Shown: positions 26,969 through 34,995 of the stretch, piece after piece | How positions within the stretch are numbered: the stretch's first letter is position 1 | How the letters are laid out: each line of letters begins with the position of its first letter | NCBI RefSeq assembly: GCF_014651595.1 | Contig: NZ_BMXE01000001.1 | Location: 992,001-1,056,000, forward strand | Reading direction: 5' to 3' | Source: Pseudovibrio japonicus | Lineage (GTDB): Bacteria; Pseudomonadota; Alphaproteobacteria; Rhizobiales; Stappiaceae | Length of the DNA: 64,000 nucleotides | Translations under genes and position numbers: made by a program | The notes under the pieces: model-generated | What the model was told of the DNA's origin: nothing | Database searches by the model: none | What the model saw: only the letters and a program-made list of their open reading frames with translations

Positions 26969-28152
26969 TATATTGATTCCGTCTTTTCTGTTTTTGTTGC
27001 TGCGGTTTTGCGCAGATTAAAACTGTCAAACTTTTGCCAATAGGGCGTCAGGTCCACGACCTGACCAGTGGTGCGCGCTTGATCAAGTGCAAGGGCTGCA
27101 ACGCCTGCCTCCAGCGCATCAACGACGGAGACTGGCAGGGTCTCCATTTCACCGCGCAGATAGGCGCACAAATCCTGACACATCATGTCGTCCGCGCCGT
27201 AGTGGGCGCCGGGACGGTCGATGGATTTGGTGTAATCTTCTTCCATCAATGTGCTGCGGGTATGAGCGTCCGTAACTTTCAGGTAGCCGCGCACGAAGTC
27301 GCCCTCTGCCATACCTTTAGTGCCAATCACGCAGAACCGGCGGTGTTCGTCTGGTACGTTGATGTTGGTGTGGAAGGCCATGGTCGCACCGCTCTCGTAT
27401 TCGAGGATCGCAGTTTGATGATCGACGATATCACCATCGGAACGGAATGGATCTTCAGTCGCCTCCCAGATGGACTCTTTCACATGATACACCTGCGTAT
27501 CTGCAGCTTCGTCGGGGACGTTGGCGGGGACAAAGGATTTCCTACCGCCGAAGCTGGCAACACGTGATGGGCGGGAGCCGGTGACCATGTTGTAGATATC
27601 CAGATCATGGCAGCATTTTTCCAGCATGAAGCCACCGGAGTATTTGGAGTGGCGGCGCCAATCGCGCATGAAGAAGGCACCGTGATAGGGCGCGATATGT
27701 TCGTTGGCCTCAATGGAGACAACAGAGCCGAGCTGTCCGGCTGCCTGTGCTTTGCGCAGGTCTCTGACGTGCTGGGCGTAGCGGAGCACCAGACCAACAA
27801 GCACCTGATCCGCGCCATACCGGTAGAGCAGTTCTGCCAGTTCAATGGTCTCACTCATGGAGATCACCACCGGCTTTTCGGCAAAGATGCGGATGCCTGC
27901 TTCCAGACCGAGGCGAATGTGCTCCAAATGCATATGGTTTGGTGAACTGACGAACAAGAGGTCGGCCTCCTCACCCGCCAGCATGTCTTCCAACGTTTTG
28001 TAGGCGTTGATTGCCTCGTGGTTTTTCAGGCGTTCGATCTGGTAGGGCTCGGGGTCCACATAGGCCACGACATCAGCTTCGGGCATGTGGACCTGCAGTC
28101 GTTCCAGAACGCTGACAGCGCGCAGGCCCATGCCAACAACAATGATACGCAT
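26968..28152 (-). CDS. Gfo/Idh/MocA-family oxidoreductase
   Basis: A 394-residue NAD(P)-dependent oxidoreductase. The Rossmann fold begins at residue 1 (MRIIVVGMGLRAVSVLERL), with FVSSPNHMHLEHIRLGLEAG and IFAEKPVVIS (the EKP motif of the family). The C-terminal domain carries LEKCCHDLDIYNMVTGSRP, holding the catalytic His. AGGAG lies 6 bases before the ATG. Relatives oxidise inositol or sugars, and one branch (GH109) uses NAD to hydrolyse alpha-N-acetylgalactosaminides; this copy has no signal peptide. Its place in an amino-sugar operon suggests processing of an imported amino-sugar derivative. Confidence 0.85.
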   Translation of the reverse strand: MRIIVVGMGLRAVSVLERLQVHMPEADVVAYVDPEPYQIERLKNHEAINAYKTLEDMLAGEEADLLFVSSPNHMHLEHIRLGLEAGIRIFAEKPVVISMSETIELAELLYRYGADQVLVGLVLRYAQHVRDLRKAQAAGQLGSVVSIEANEHIAPYHGAFFMRDWRRHSKYSGGFMLEKCCHDLDIYNMVTGSRPSRVASFGGRKSFVPANVPDEAADTQVYHVKESIWEATEDPFRSDGDIVDHQTAILEYESGATMAFHTNINVPDEHRRFCVIGTKGMAEGDFVRGYLKVTDAHTRSTLMEEDYTKSIDRPGAHYGADDMMCQDLCAYLRGEMETLPVSVVDALEAGVAALALDQARTTGQVVDLTPYWQKFDSFNLRKTAATKTEKTESI

Positions 28153-28161
28153 GTGTTTCTC

Positions 28162-29262
28162 CTAGGCAGGTTGCAGCGCGCCCAGACGCTGCAGTGCAAT
28201 CCCGTTTTCATCAAAGACGTAGGCGTTTTCCGGTTTAATGCTGAGCCTCACGGTGGTGCCCTCGCGCACTTCTGCCATGGCTGGCAAAGAGGCGCAGAAT
28301 GGGTCGGAGCCGTTGATCTTGCCGTAGGCCATGGAGTGGGCGCCAAGGCGTTCCAACACTTCCACATGCATGGCGATTGGCCCTTCCTCATCAAGCTGCA
28401 TGTGTTCGGGACGGATGCCGAGTTCGACATGGTCCCCGGACCTGATGCCCTCACTTGCAACGGGCAGGCACATGGTGTTGTGCTCATTAATCCGCAGATG
28501 GAGGCCGTCGTCGTCCACCCGACTGACCATTGCTGGCACAAAGTTCATTCGTGGGTGGCCGATGAAGCCAGCAACGAACTTGTTGCGCGGGTGCAGGTAG
28601 AGCTCCATGGGGGTGCCACACTGTTCGACAACACCGCCGTTTAGCACCACGATGCGGTCTGCCATAGTCATGGCTTCCACCTGATCGTGGGTTACGTAAA
28701 TCATTGTGGTATCGAGGCTTTTGTGGAGCTTTGAGAGTTCCACACGCATGTCCCCACGCAGCGCTGCGTCAAGGTTTGAGAGCGGTTCGTCGAACAGAAA
28801 GACTTTGGGATTGCGCACGATGGAGCGGCCAATGGCAACACGCTGGCGCTGACCGCCGGAGAGCTGGCCGGGCTTGTGTTGCAGGCGTTCTTCCAGTTGC
28901 AGGATGGCGGCAGCCTTGTGGACGCGGTCTTTGATCTCCTCTTCCGGGCGCTTGGCAACGCGCAGTGGGAAGGCGATGTTTTCGAACACGGAGAGGTGGG
29001 GATAAAGCGCGTAGCTCTGGAACACCATGGAGATGCCACGGTCGATGGGATGGTCCCTCGACACATCCTTTCCATCAATGATGATGGAACCTTCTGTTGC
29101 GATTTCCAAGCCTGCCACGATGCGCAACAAGGTGGTTTTTCCGCAGCCGGACGGGCCAACAAAAACGACGAACTCCTTGTCCTCGATGGACAGGTTGACG
29201 TCCTTCAATATGGGTGTTGGTCCAAATGATTTGGTTATGTTTTGCAGCTGAAGCGTGGCCAT
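28162..29262 (-). CDS. Sugar ABC transporter ATP-binding protein, UgpC/MalK type
   Basis: A 366-residue CUT1-family ATPase: Walker A GPSGCGKTTLLR, signature LSGGQRQRVAIGRS, Walker B VFLFDEPLSNLDA, then C-terminal TOBE regulatory domains from about residue 235 (LGIRPEHMQL). It energises the adjacent permease pair from the cytoplasm. The gene lies ten bases upstream of the Gfo/Idh gene in the same transcript. MalK-type ATPases usually serve oligosaccharide importers, so the substrate may be a chitin- or GalNAc-derived saccharide. Confidence 0.93.
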   Translation of the reverse strand: MATLQLQNITKSFGPTPILKDVNLSIEDKEFVVFVGPSGCGKTTLLRIVAGLEIATEGSIIIDGKDVSRDHPIDRGISMVFQSYALYPHLSVFENIAFPLRVAKRPEEEIKDRVHKAAAILQLEERLQHKPGQLSGGQRQRVAIGRSIVRNPKVFLFDEPLSNLDAALRGDMRVELSKLHKSLDTTMIYVTHDQVEAMTMADRIVVLNGGVVEQCGTPMELYLHPRNKFVAGFIGHPRMNFVPAMVSRVDDDGLHLRINEHNTMCLPVASEGIRSGDHVELGIRPEHMQLDEEGPIAMHVEVLERLGAHSMAYGKINGSDPFCASLPAMAEVREGTTVRLSIKPENAYVFDENGIALQRLGALQPA

Positions 29263-29291
29263 GCTCTTCGTCTTCTCGCAGTCTGGAATTG

Positions 29292-29315
29292 GGAGAGGCT
29301 GAAGCCAGCCTCTCC
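29292..29315 (-). terminator. Intercistronic hairpin between binding-protein and ATPase genes
   Basis: A perfect 10-base stem (29292-29301 with 29306-29315) and 4-base loop, just after the binding-protein stop. No T run. Such hairpins commonly protect the binding-protein message or cause partial termination, giving excess binding protein over ATPase. Confidence 0.55.
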
Positions 29316-29325
29316 GGAGTTGCGC

Positions 29326-30546
29326 TTACTTGAACTCTTCGAGTTCTTCTGCGGCGATTGACACCAGATTTTCAGCTGTGTCGTCCTTCAGGATGATGCC
29401 CTGAATCATGGAGTTAATGGTTGTCTGCATCGCTTTGTAGTCCACGAACAGCGGCTCAGGTCCACCGGTTGGGATCGGGTCGATGAAGACTTTCCAGTAT
29501 GGGTCATCCATGTAGTAAGGCTTCTCGTAGCCAAGCTCTTCGTATTTCAGGATCGGGGTGAGGCCCCAACCTTCTGGTCTGTCCAGCTCGTATTGGGAGT
29601 CACCTGTGGTCATCATGCGAGCGAATTCCATGGCCAGATCTTCATGGCCGGAGCCTTTGAAGACGGCAAGGGAGTCGGTGATAAGGAGCGTTCCGCTAAC
29701 ACCGCTTGGACCTGCCGGAATTGCAGCAGCTATCGTGTTAATGCCTTCTTTATGCTGGCTGCGTGCCCATGGGCCATCGATGTACATGCCGACTTTGTTG
29801 TCGTTGAACAGGTCACGCACCTGTGTCCGCTCGAACGCGGTTGGACCGTCCTGCGCAACGTCGACCAGCTTGCCGTAGAACTTGAGCGTTTCCAGTGTGT
29901 TCTTGGAATTGAGCGTGATTTCGTTAGTGGATGGATCAATCACCTGACCGCCGTTGGAGTACAGGTAGTTGAGGAACTGGTGCATGGTGTTGTCGAAGTC
30001 TTTGCCCGTGAGACCCACACCAGCTTTTCCGGTTTTGTCTTTGATGATTTTAGCTGTTTCATACATCTCATCCCATGTCTTCGGCGCTTCACAGGCAAGA
30101 CCGGCTTCCTCGAAGATGTCACAGTTGAGGAAGAGGCCCTTGGTGGAGAATGCACGCGGGAAGCCCCAAAACTGGTCGCGGTAGCTTACGGTTCCCAGAA
30201 CACCCGGCTGGTAGCTCTGCTGTTGCTCCTCGGAAATGGCAACCGGAACGACGAGGTCGTTGTCCGCCAGCTGCTTGAGCGTGCGGGAGCCCATGTAGGA
30301 AACGGATGGCGGGCTACCAGCGGCAGCGAGCTTCAACGATTTATCCTGACAGGTTCCCCATGGCAGGCTTTCCATGTTGACGGTGTTGCCCGGGTACTTG
30401 GCTTCAAATTCTGCGATCACTTGGCGGTCCTGATCCAGACCATTGTCGCCGCAGCGGATGAAATGCAGCTCAGCAGATTGGGCTGCAGATGCGCCCAGCA
30501 TTGCCCCAGCCCCTGCTGCTGCGAGTAAAATCAATTTATTCCTCAT
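29326..30546 (-). CDS. Periplasmic sugar-binding protein of an ABC importer
   Basis: A 406-residue extracellular solute-binding protein family 1. Signal peptide at 1-25 (MRNKLILLAAAGAGAMLGAS, ending near AQSA). The mature part has the family pattern VIAEFEAKYPGNTVNMESLPWG, YRDQFWGFPRAFSTKGLFLN and VGMYIDGPWARSQHKEGINT. GGGAGG lies 6 bases before the ATG. It delivers sugar to the two permeases encoded just upstream. The ligand is not readable; the operon suggests an amino sugar or amino-sugar oligomer. Confidence 0.92.
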   Translation of the reverse strand: MRNKLILLAAAGAGAMLGASAAQSAELHFIRCGDNGLDQDRQVIAEFEAKYPGNTVNMESLPWGTCQDKSLKLAAAGSPPSVSYMGSRTLKQLADNDLVVPVAISEEQQQSYQPGVLGTVSYRDQFWGFPRAFSTKGLFLNCDIFEEAGLACEAPKTWDEMYETAKIIKDKTGKAGVGLTGKDFDNTMHQFLNYLYSNGGQVIDPSTNEITLNSKNTLETLKFYGKLVDVAQDGPTAFERTQVRDLFNDNKVGMYIDGPWARSQHKEGINTIAAAIPAGPSGVSGTLLITDSLAVFKGSGHEDLAMEFARMMTTGDSQYELDRPEGWGLTPILKYEELGYEKPYYMDDPYWKVFIDPIPTGGPEPLFVDYKAMQTTINSMIQGIILKDDTAENLVSIAAEELEEFK

Positions 30547-30579
30547 GGTTTTTCCTCCCGATAACCAGAGTAAAAAAAG

Positions 30580-31422
30580 TCACTCCTTAAGCGCGCCGGC
30601 TGTGAGGCCGGCGACCAGATAGCGTTGTAAAAATAAGAAAATTACGAGTACGGGCAGTATTCCAATAATGCTTGCTGCCATCATCTGGTTCCACTTGACC
30701 GACTGAAAACCGATGAACTCAAGAATGCCCGCTGGCAGAGGCATAAACTCTTTGACGCTGTTGAACGTAATTGCGAACAGGAACTGCTGTGCGTAGGCAG
30801 ACAGGAACACGGCGACCCCCACCACCATCAGGCCCGGAACGGCCAAGGGCAGAACCACGCGGCGCAGGGTGTAAAGCCGACTGGCGCCATCCATAAAGGC
30901 GGCCTCTTCCAGTTCGCGAGGGATTTTTTCCAGATAGGATTTTAGGAGCCAGATGCCCATGGGCACCAGAAAAGCGGCGCCCGGAACAATCATGGCGAAG
31001 TAGGTGTTTAGCAAGCCGTAGGTTCTCAGGAGCTTGTAGAGCGGAATGAGCAGGACAGCGCCTGAGAACATGTTGACCGCCAGAAAGATGCCGAGGCTGA
31101 GCGTTTTGCCTTTGAAATCAAACCGGGCATAGGCGTAGGCAGCAGGGATGATGAACGTGAGCGCCAGTGCTGTGACCGACAAGGAAATAAACATGCTGTT
31201 TGCGATGTAGCGGGGCAGCATGGGCACCGTCACCCACATCTGGGCGTAGGCTTTGAACGAGAAGTCGTCGGACCAAAACTGGTAGGGTGAGCGGAACAGA
31301 TGCTCCAGTGGCCGCAGGGAGGTCATGAACATCTCGAAGAATGGCAGCAGAATGAAGCCAAGGAAAAGCGCCACGCAGACGTAGAGGAAAATCTTATGCG
31401 GCAGTGAGTAATGATCCATCAT
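30580..31422 (-). CDS. Sugar ABC transporter permease, MalG type
   Basis: A 280-residue permease with six membrane helices and the EAA loop EEAAFMDGASRLYTLRRVVLPLAVPG, which docks the ATPase. ATG 31422 was chosen: it follows the stop of the MalF-type gene with one base between, and the start MMDHYSLPHK leads straight into the first helix. A frame reaching 31464 would overlap the upstream gene by 41 bases without reason. Confidence 0.92.
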   Translation of the reverse strand: MMDHYSLPHKIFLYVCVALFLGFILLPFFEMFMTSLRPLEHLFRSPYQFWSDDFSFKAYAQMWVTVPMLPRYIANSMFISLSVTALALTFIIPAAYAYARFDFKGKTLSLGIFLAVNMFSGAVLLIPLYKLLRTYGLLNTYFAMIVPGAAFLVPMGIWLLKSYLEKIPRELEEAAFMDGASRLYTLRRVVLPLAVPGLMVVGVAVFLSAYAQQFLFAITFNSVKEFMPLPAGILEFIGFQSVKWNQMMAASIIGILPVLVIFLFLQRYLVAGLTAGALKE

Positions 31423-31423
31423 G

Positions 31424-32389
31424 TCAGACTGCCTCGAAACGTTTTTTGATCTGGTGGAGCGCAAACAGGTAGACCAGAGAGAACACGCTGAGCAGTGTCA
31501 CCACGATGACAGCCCGTGCCGCCCCCTGCCCGAATTTGAAGTTTGCGATGGCCATCTTGTAGGTATCGATGATCAGGGTGGTGGTTGCGCTGCGGGGTCC
31601 GCCTTCGGTCAGGATCCAAATGATCTCGAAGGAGTTGAAGGTCCAGATGATCGACAGGATAGACATAGTGATGATCACTGGCAGGATTTGCGGAATGGTG
31701 ATGCGGCGGAAGCGGTACCAGCGGGAGGCACCGTCCACATAGGCTGCCTCATAAAGATCACGCGGTACACCTTGCATGGCCGCGAGCATGAAGATGGTCA
31801 CCATGGGCAGGCCGACCCAGACATCGGTGACTACTGCTGCATAGAACGCGCTGTTTTTGTAGGCGAGGAACTCGAAGGGTCCATCCAGAATGCCGATATA
31901 TTGCAGAACGCCGGAGATGATGCCGAAGTGACCGTTGTAGAGCCACAGCCAGCCGAAACAACCAATGGCGACCGGCACAATCCATGGAGGCATGACCAGC
32001 ATGCGGAACAGGGCGCGACCGGGGATGGCTGCGTTGAGCAGCGTTGCGCCGATCAGGCCCAGAATGATCTTGAGTGAGACGGACAGGAACATCCAGTAGA
32101 AGGTTCTGGAAATCGTCTGGCTGAACTTGCGGGAGCTGAGCAGTTTTTCGTAGTTGGCGGTGCCGATATAAGCCTCACCGCCAATATTGGCGTTGGTGAA
32201 CGACAGGCGGATTGTCTCCACCAGTGGCCACGCCACGACGAGCATAAGATACAGTGCTGCCGGTGCAATCAAAGCCCAAGCAAAGGTTGCCTGCGAGCGC
32301 ATCAGCCCGTTCAATCTAGCTTGTTGCTTTTGTGATGGACCGCGGCTCTCGCCCTGATAGGCCAGCGTGTCCCCAGACGCATGTGTCAT
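31424..32389 (-). CDS. Sugar ABC transporter permease, MalF type
   Basis: A 321-residue permease: hydrophilic N-terminal tail (~35 residues), then six helices starting WALIAPAALYLMLVVAWPLVE, and the EAA loop YEAAYVDGASRWYRFRRITIPQILP. It is the first gene of the leftward amino-sugar operon, so its upstream gap to the GntR gene (32390-32665, 276 bases) holds the operon promoter and probably the regulator sites; I could not identify a convincing palindrome there. Confidence 0.92.
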   Translation of the reverse strand: MTHASGDTLAYQGESRGPSQKQQARLNGLMRSQATFAWALIAPAALYLMLVVAWPLVETIRLSFTNANIGGEAYIGTANYEKLLSSRKFSQTISRTFYWMFLSVSLKIILGLIGATLLNAAIPGRALFRMLVMPPWIVPVAIGCFGWLWLYNGHFGIISGVLQYIGILDGPFEFLAYKNSAFYAAVVTDVWVGLPMVTIFMLAAMQGVPRDLYEAAYVDGASRWYRFRRITIPQILPVIITMSILSIIWTFNSFEIIWILTEGGPRSATTTLIIDTYKMAIANFKFGQGAARAVIVVTLLSVFSLVYLFALHQIKKRFEAV

Positions 32390-32665
32390 GCGCTCTCCCC
32401 AGTTCCCAAAAGTGATCGGCTGTCACTCGCCACTTGCGTCTTGTTATCGCCAGGGAGACGAACCACGTTTTTTGCGAGTCTTAAAACAGTACCAACACAA
32501 ATCCATTTGTCTACCACTTTACTACCTCAAAACCCTCAATCCTATTTCATGGCGGGATTCAGCGATTTATTGGGAGTTTCACGCAATTTTATCTCTTTCG
32601 AAATTTGCATTGGTCTTAAAAAGGTCTTATCAAAACACAAAGCGCAACTTTGATTGACTGGCACT

Positions 32666-33433
32666 ATGGCGATAAACCAAACCCAATATTCTGAGCTGTT
32701 TTCTCCCACGTCCTGGCACCATCAAAGTGGAGGGCCGAGGTACTTGCAGCTGCAGCGCCATCTGGAATCTGCGATCAAAAACGGGCATTTGCCTGCTGAA
32801 GCGACGTTGCCGGCGGAACGAGAGCTGGCGGCGATGACCGGCCTGTCACGGGTAACGATTCGCAAGGCGATTGGGCAGCTGGTGGAAGACGGGCTGGTGA
32901 TTCAGCGTCGCGGGTCCGGTTCGTTTGTGGCACCCAAGGTGCAGCGCATGGAACAATCACTGTCGCGTTTGACCTCGTTTACCGAGGACATGCAGCGGCG
33001 CGGCATGACGTCTTCCTCTGAACTTCTGGAAAGCGGAACCTATCTGCCCTCACCTGAGGAGATTGTATCGCTTGGTCTGGCATCCGGCGAGCAGGTTGTG
33101 CGCATCAAGCGTTTGCGCCGTGCGGATGGTATTCCGATGGCCGTGGAGACCAGTTCACTCTCCAGCGAGTTCTTGCCTAACCCGGATGATGTGGTGACCT
33201 CGCTTTATGAGGTTTTGTCTGAGCAAGGCATTCGCCCCTCTCGTGCGATCCAGCGTATTTCCGCCTGCAAACTGACGCAAGAACAGGCTGAACTGCTCGA
33301 AGTGGCCCCCGGAGATGCAGCGCTTTACATCGACCGCACCGCCTACCTGCCCAGCGGACGGGTAATTGAGCTGACCACGGGTGTCTATCGCGGCGATATC
33401 TATGATTTTGTCGCAGAATTGCGTAGTGCCTAG
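32666..33433 (+). CDS. GntR-family regulator with UTRA effector domain, probable amino-sugar operon repressor
   Basis: A 255-residue HutC-subfamily GntR regulator. The winged helix spans about 20-85 (LQRHLESAIKNGHLPAEATLPAERELAAMTGLSRVTIRKAIGQL, shown here in part by its LPAERELA and SRVTIRKA motifs). The UTRA domain fills the rest, with VVRIKRLRRADGIPMAVETS typical of sugar-phosphate sensing NagR/AgaR-type members. It is divergent from the ABC/catabolic operon, so it most likely represses it and is relieved by a phosphorylated amino sugar. ATG 32666 is the first ATG; no clear ribosome site precedes it. Confidence 0.88.
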   Translation: MAINQTQYSELFSPTSWHHQSGGPRYLQLQRHLESAIKNGHLPAEATLPAERELAAMTGLSRVTIRKAIGQLVEDGLVIQRRGSGSFVAPKVQRMEQSLSRLTSFTEDMQRRGMTSSSELLESGTYLPSPEEIVSLGLASGEQVVRIKRLRRADGIPMAVETSSLSSEFLPNPDDVVTSLYEVLSEQGIRPSRAIQRISACKLTQEQAELLEVAPGDAALYIDRTAYLPSGRVIELTTGVYRGDIYDFVAELRSA

Positions 33434-33493
33434 GGGTTATTAATATCTGCGCAAAGCCATTGAGATTTCCTTCAATTTAAAAGGAAGCATAGT

Positions 33494-33889
33494 TTGTTGC
33501 ATCATATTGAGCTTTACGTTTCTGATAAAAACATTTCACGGCATTTCTGGTCAAAGCTTCTTTCCCATCTGAACTACAGAGAGACCTCAGTATGGGATGA
33601 TGGGTTTACGCTTGCGAATGGGAATGATGCGTATCTCACCTTTGTGCAGGTCGCGCCCAAATATAAGTCTCACGTCTACCATCGTTGTGGTGTCGGGCTG
33701 AACCATCTCGCTTTTTCAGTCGAAAGCAGAGAACACGTCGATATGATCAGGCAGCACTGCATCGCTGAGGGTGTCGTTTTGCTCTACGATGACAGGTACC
33801 CCTTTGCGAATGGCGGAGAGGATTATTATGCCCTCTTTCTTGAGGACCCAGATCGCATAAAGGTCGAGTTCGTCGCAGCACAGAAATAG
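33494..33889 (+). CDS. VOC-family (glyoxalase/dioxygenase fold) protein
   Basis: A 131-residue single VOC module: LHHIELYVSDKNISRHFW at the start (metal histidine), GVGLNHLAFSVESREHVD in the middle (second histidine), and FLEDPDRIKVEFV at the end (metal glutamate). Members include glyoxalases, epimerases and antibiotic-resistance proteins; no substrate can be given. Translation probably starts at TTG 33494 (or TTG 33497), about 7 bases after AAGGAAG. It lies 60 bases after the GntR gene on the same strand. Confidence 0.78.
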   Translation: MLHHIELYVSDKNISRHFWSKLLSHLNYRETSVWDDGFTLANGNDAYLTFVQVAPKYKSHVYHRCGVGLNHLAFSVESREHVDMIRQHCIAEGVVLLYDDRYPFANGGEDYYALFLEDPDRIKVEFVAAQK

Positions 33890-33941
33890 CAAATCGGAGT
33901 TCGCTAAGTGCGTTCCACACCTTCCTCAAGTCATATACACT

Positions 33942-33983
33942 AGAGCTTGGTGCGTTCGTATGCATTCACGCGCCAAGCTCTAA
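33942..33983. terminator. Long hairpin between convergent VOC and DUF2799 genes
   Basis: TAGAGCTTGG (33942-33951) pairs with CCAAGCTCTA (33974-33983), extended inward by TGCG/CGCG with one G-U pair, giving about 14 base pairs and a 14-base loop. No T run on either side, so a bidirectional, inefficient terminator or stabilising structure. Confidence 0.45.
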
Positions 33984-34054
33984 CTCGCCATTTTCGTGGG
34001 TATTTTTTTGCGAAAACCAAAGAAAAATATCCGTATTGGCACTCGCCTGACTGT

Positions 34055-34585
34055 CTATTGAGAACCGGTAAACGGAGAAACGCTCGTTGGATTGCGAGGG
34101 TTGAGTTCTTCCAGGACATCTTGTCTGAAGCGTGCATCACGTAGATCTTGTCGGGCTTCTCTCGCGCTACGGCGATCCCGGTTCTCGCGTGCTTCCTCCA
34201 ATGCATCTTCCGCGTCGCTTACGTAATTATTGGCGACGCGTAATTCAGTGCCAAAAGCATACCCTTGCAGGAAGGTTGTTTCGGTTGCCGCAGGGCATAC
34301 TCCACTATACTTGGCGCCTCTTTCACCCCAAAAGATACCCGAGTTATAGGTACAGTAACGCTGCAAACCAGACTGCCGACCTTGCTCATAGGCAGCCCTG
34401 TCAGGTGTTACGCCGTATCTGGCGCAGGCCTCGATATGGCGGTTGATTTCCGAGGGTAGGCCACGTCCTGCTTCAGCATCGCCTATTGATCGCCAGTCTC
34501 CTGCCTCGCAATCGGCTTGAGAGAAGGTACTCGTACAGGCCGCGAGAACGAAGGCAAGGCCAGATAGAGCCATTATGGTTTTCAT
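34055..34585 (-). CDS. DUF2799 lipoprotein
   Basis: A 176-residue protein. It starts MKTIMALSGLAFVLAACTS: a signal peptide with lipobox LAAC, so lipid attachment at C17. The mature part has CEAGDWRSIGDAEAGRG, HIEACARYGVTPDRAAYEQGRQSGLQRYC and FLQGYAFG, the pattern of DUF2799 envelope proteins, then a charged alpha-helical tail rich in E and R. ATG 34585 was chosen because it begins the signal peptide; the frame extends 34 codons further without one. Function unknown; anchored in the envelope. Confidence 0.8.
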   Translation of the reverse strand: MKTIMALSGLAFVLAACTSTFSQADCEAGDWRSIGDAEAGRGLPSEINRHIEACARYGVTPDRAAYEQGRQSGLQRYCTYNSGIFWGERGAKYSGVCPAATETTFLQGYAFGTELRVANNYVSDAEDALEEARENRDRRSAREARQDLRDARFRQDVLEELNPRNPTSVSPFTGSQ

Positions 34586-34757
34586 TTGTGCGCTCTTTAA
34601 TTGTAGGTATGTAAGAAAGGCAGCTTCCTGTAGCAGCAATGAACCCTCAGAAAGCGAATTGTTGAAGAACGCGTAGTAACTGGACAATAATTATAGATTA
34701 TCTTTGCCCGCTATATTTTACTAAACACTGCAACCAGCTGCACCTCTCGTTATCAGT

Positions 34758-34991
34758 TTGAGCGTCTTGGCCTGTTCAATTGTTAAGTTCTGTTTGGGAA
34801 GGGGTGCTGGAACTTCAGTCAACGATGTCGTGTGCTATCCCAATACTTTCATCTCGCCTGTTCAATATCAGGATCACCAAGCCACCATGGCCTTGGCGGA
34901 TCAGGTTCTCGATCGCATGAAGGAACGCCGCGGGAGCGCGCAGCGCTTAAGACGAAAACGACCCGCTTCCAAGGTGCTGAGCGGAGCATAA
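34758..34991 (+). CDS. Short unrecognised reading frame, doubtful gene
   Basis: A 77-codon frame in the 410-base gap between the DUF2799 and GH20 genes. Its second half (MALADQVLDRMKERRG, then an R/K-rich end) could start at ATG 34887. No ribosome site, no known domain, and the first half looks non-coding. It may be the tail of a decayed gene. Otherwise this gap shows nothing I recognise. Confidence 0.15.
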   Translation: MSVLACSIVKFCLGRGAGTSVNDVVCYPNTFISPVQYQDHQATMALADQVLDRMKERRGSAQRLRRKRPASKVLSGA

Positions 34992-34995
34992 TTAT

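Noticed and set aside
29593-30528. 311-codon open frame antisense to the sugar-binding protein gene
   Set aside because: Opposite a gene with clear signal peptide and family motifs; composition is His/Cys/Trp-rich as expected for shadow frames.
32390-32665. GntR operator in the divergent gap
   Set aside because: Several GGTCT/GTCTA-like words occur, but none forms a clear NagR- or HutC-type palindrome.
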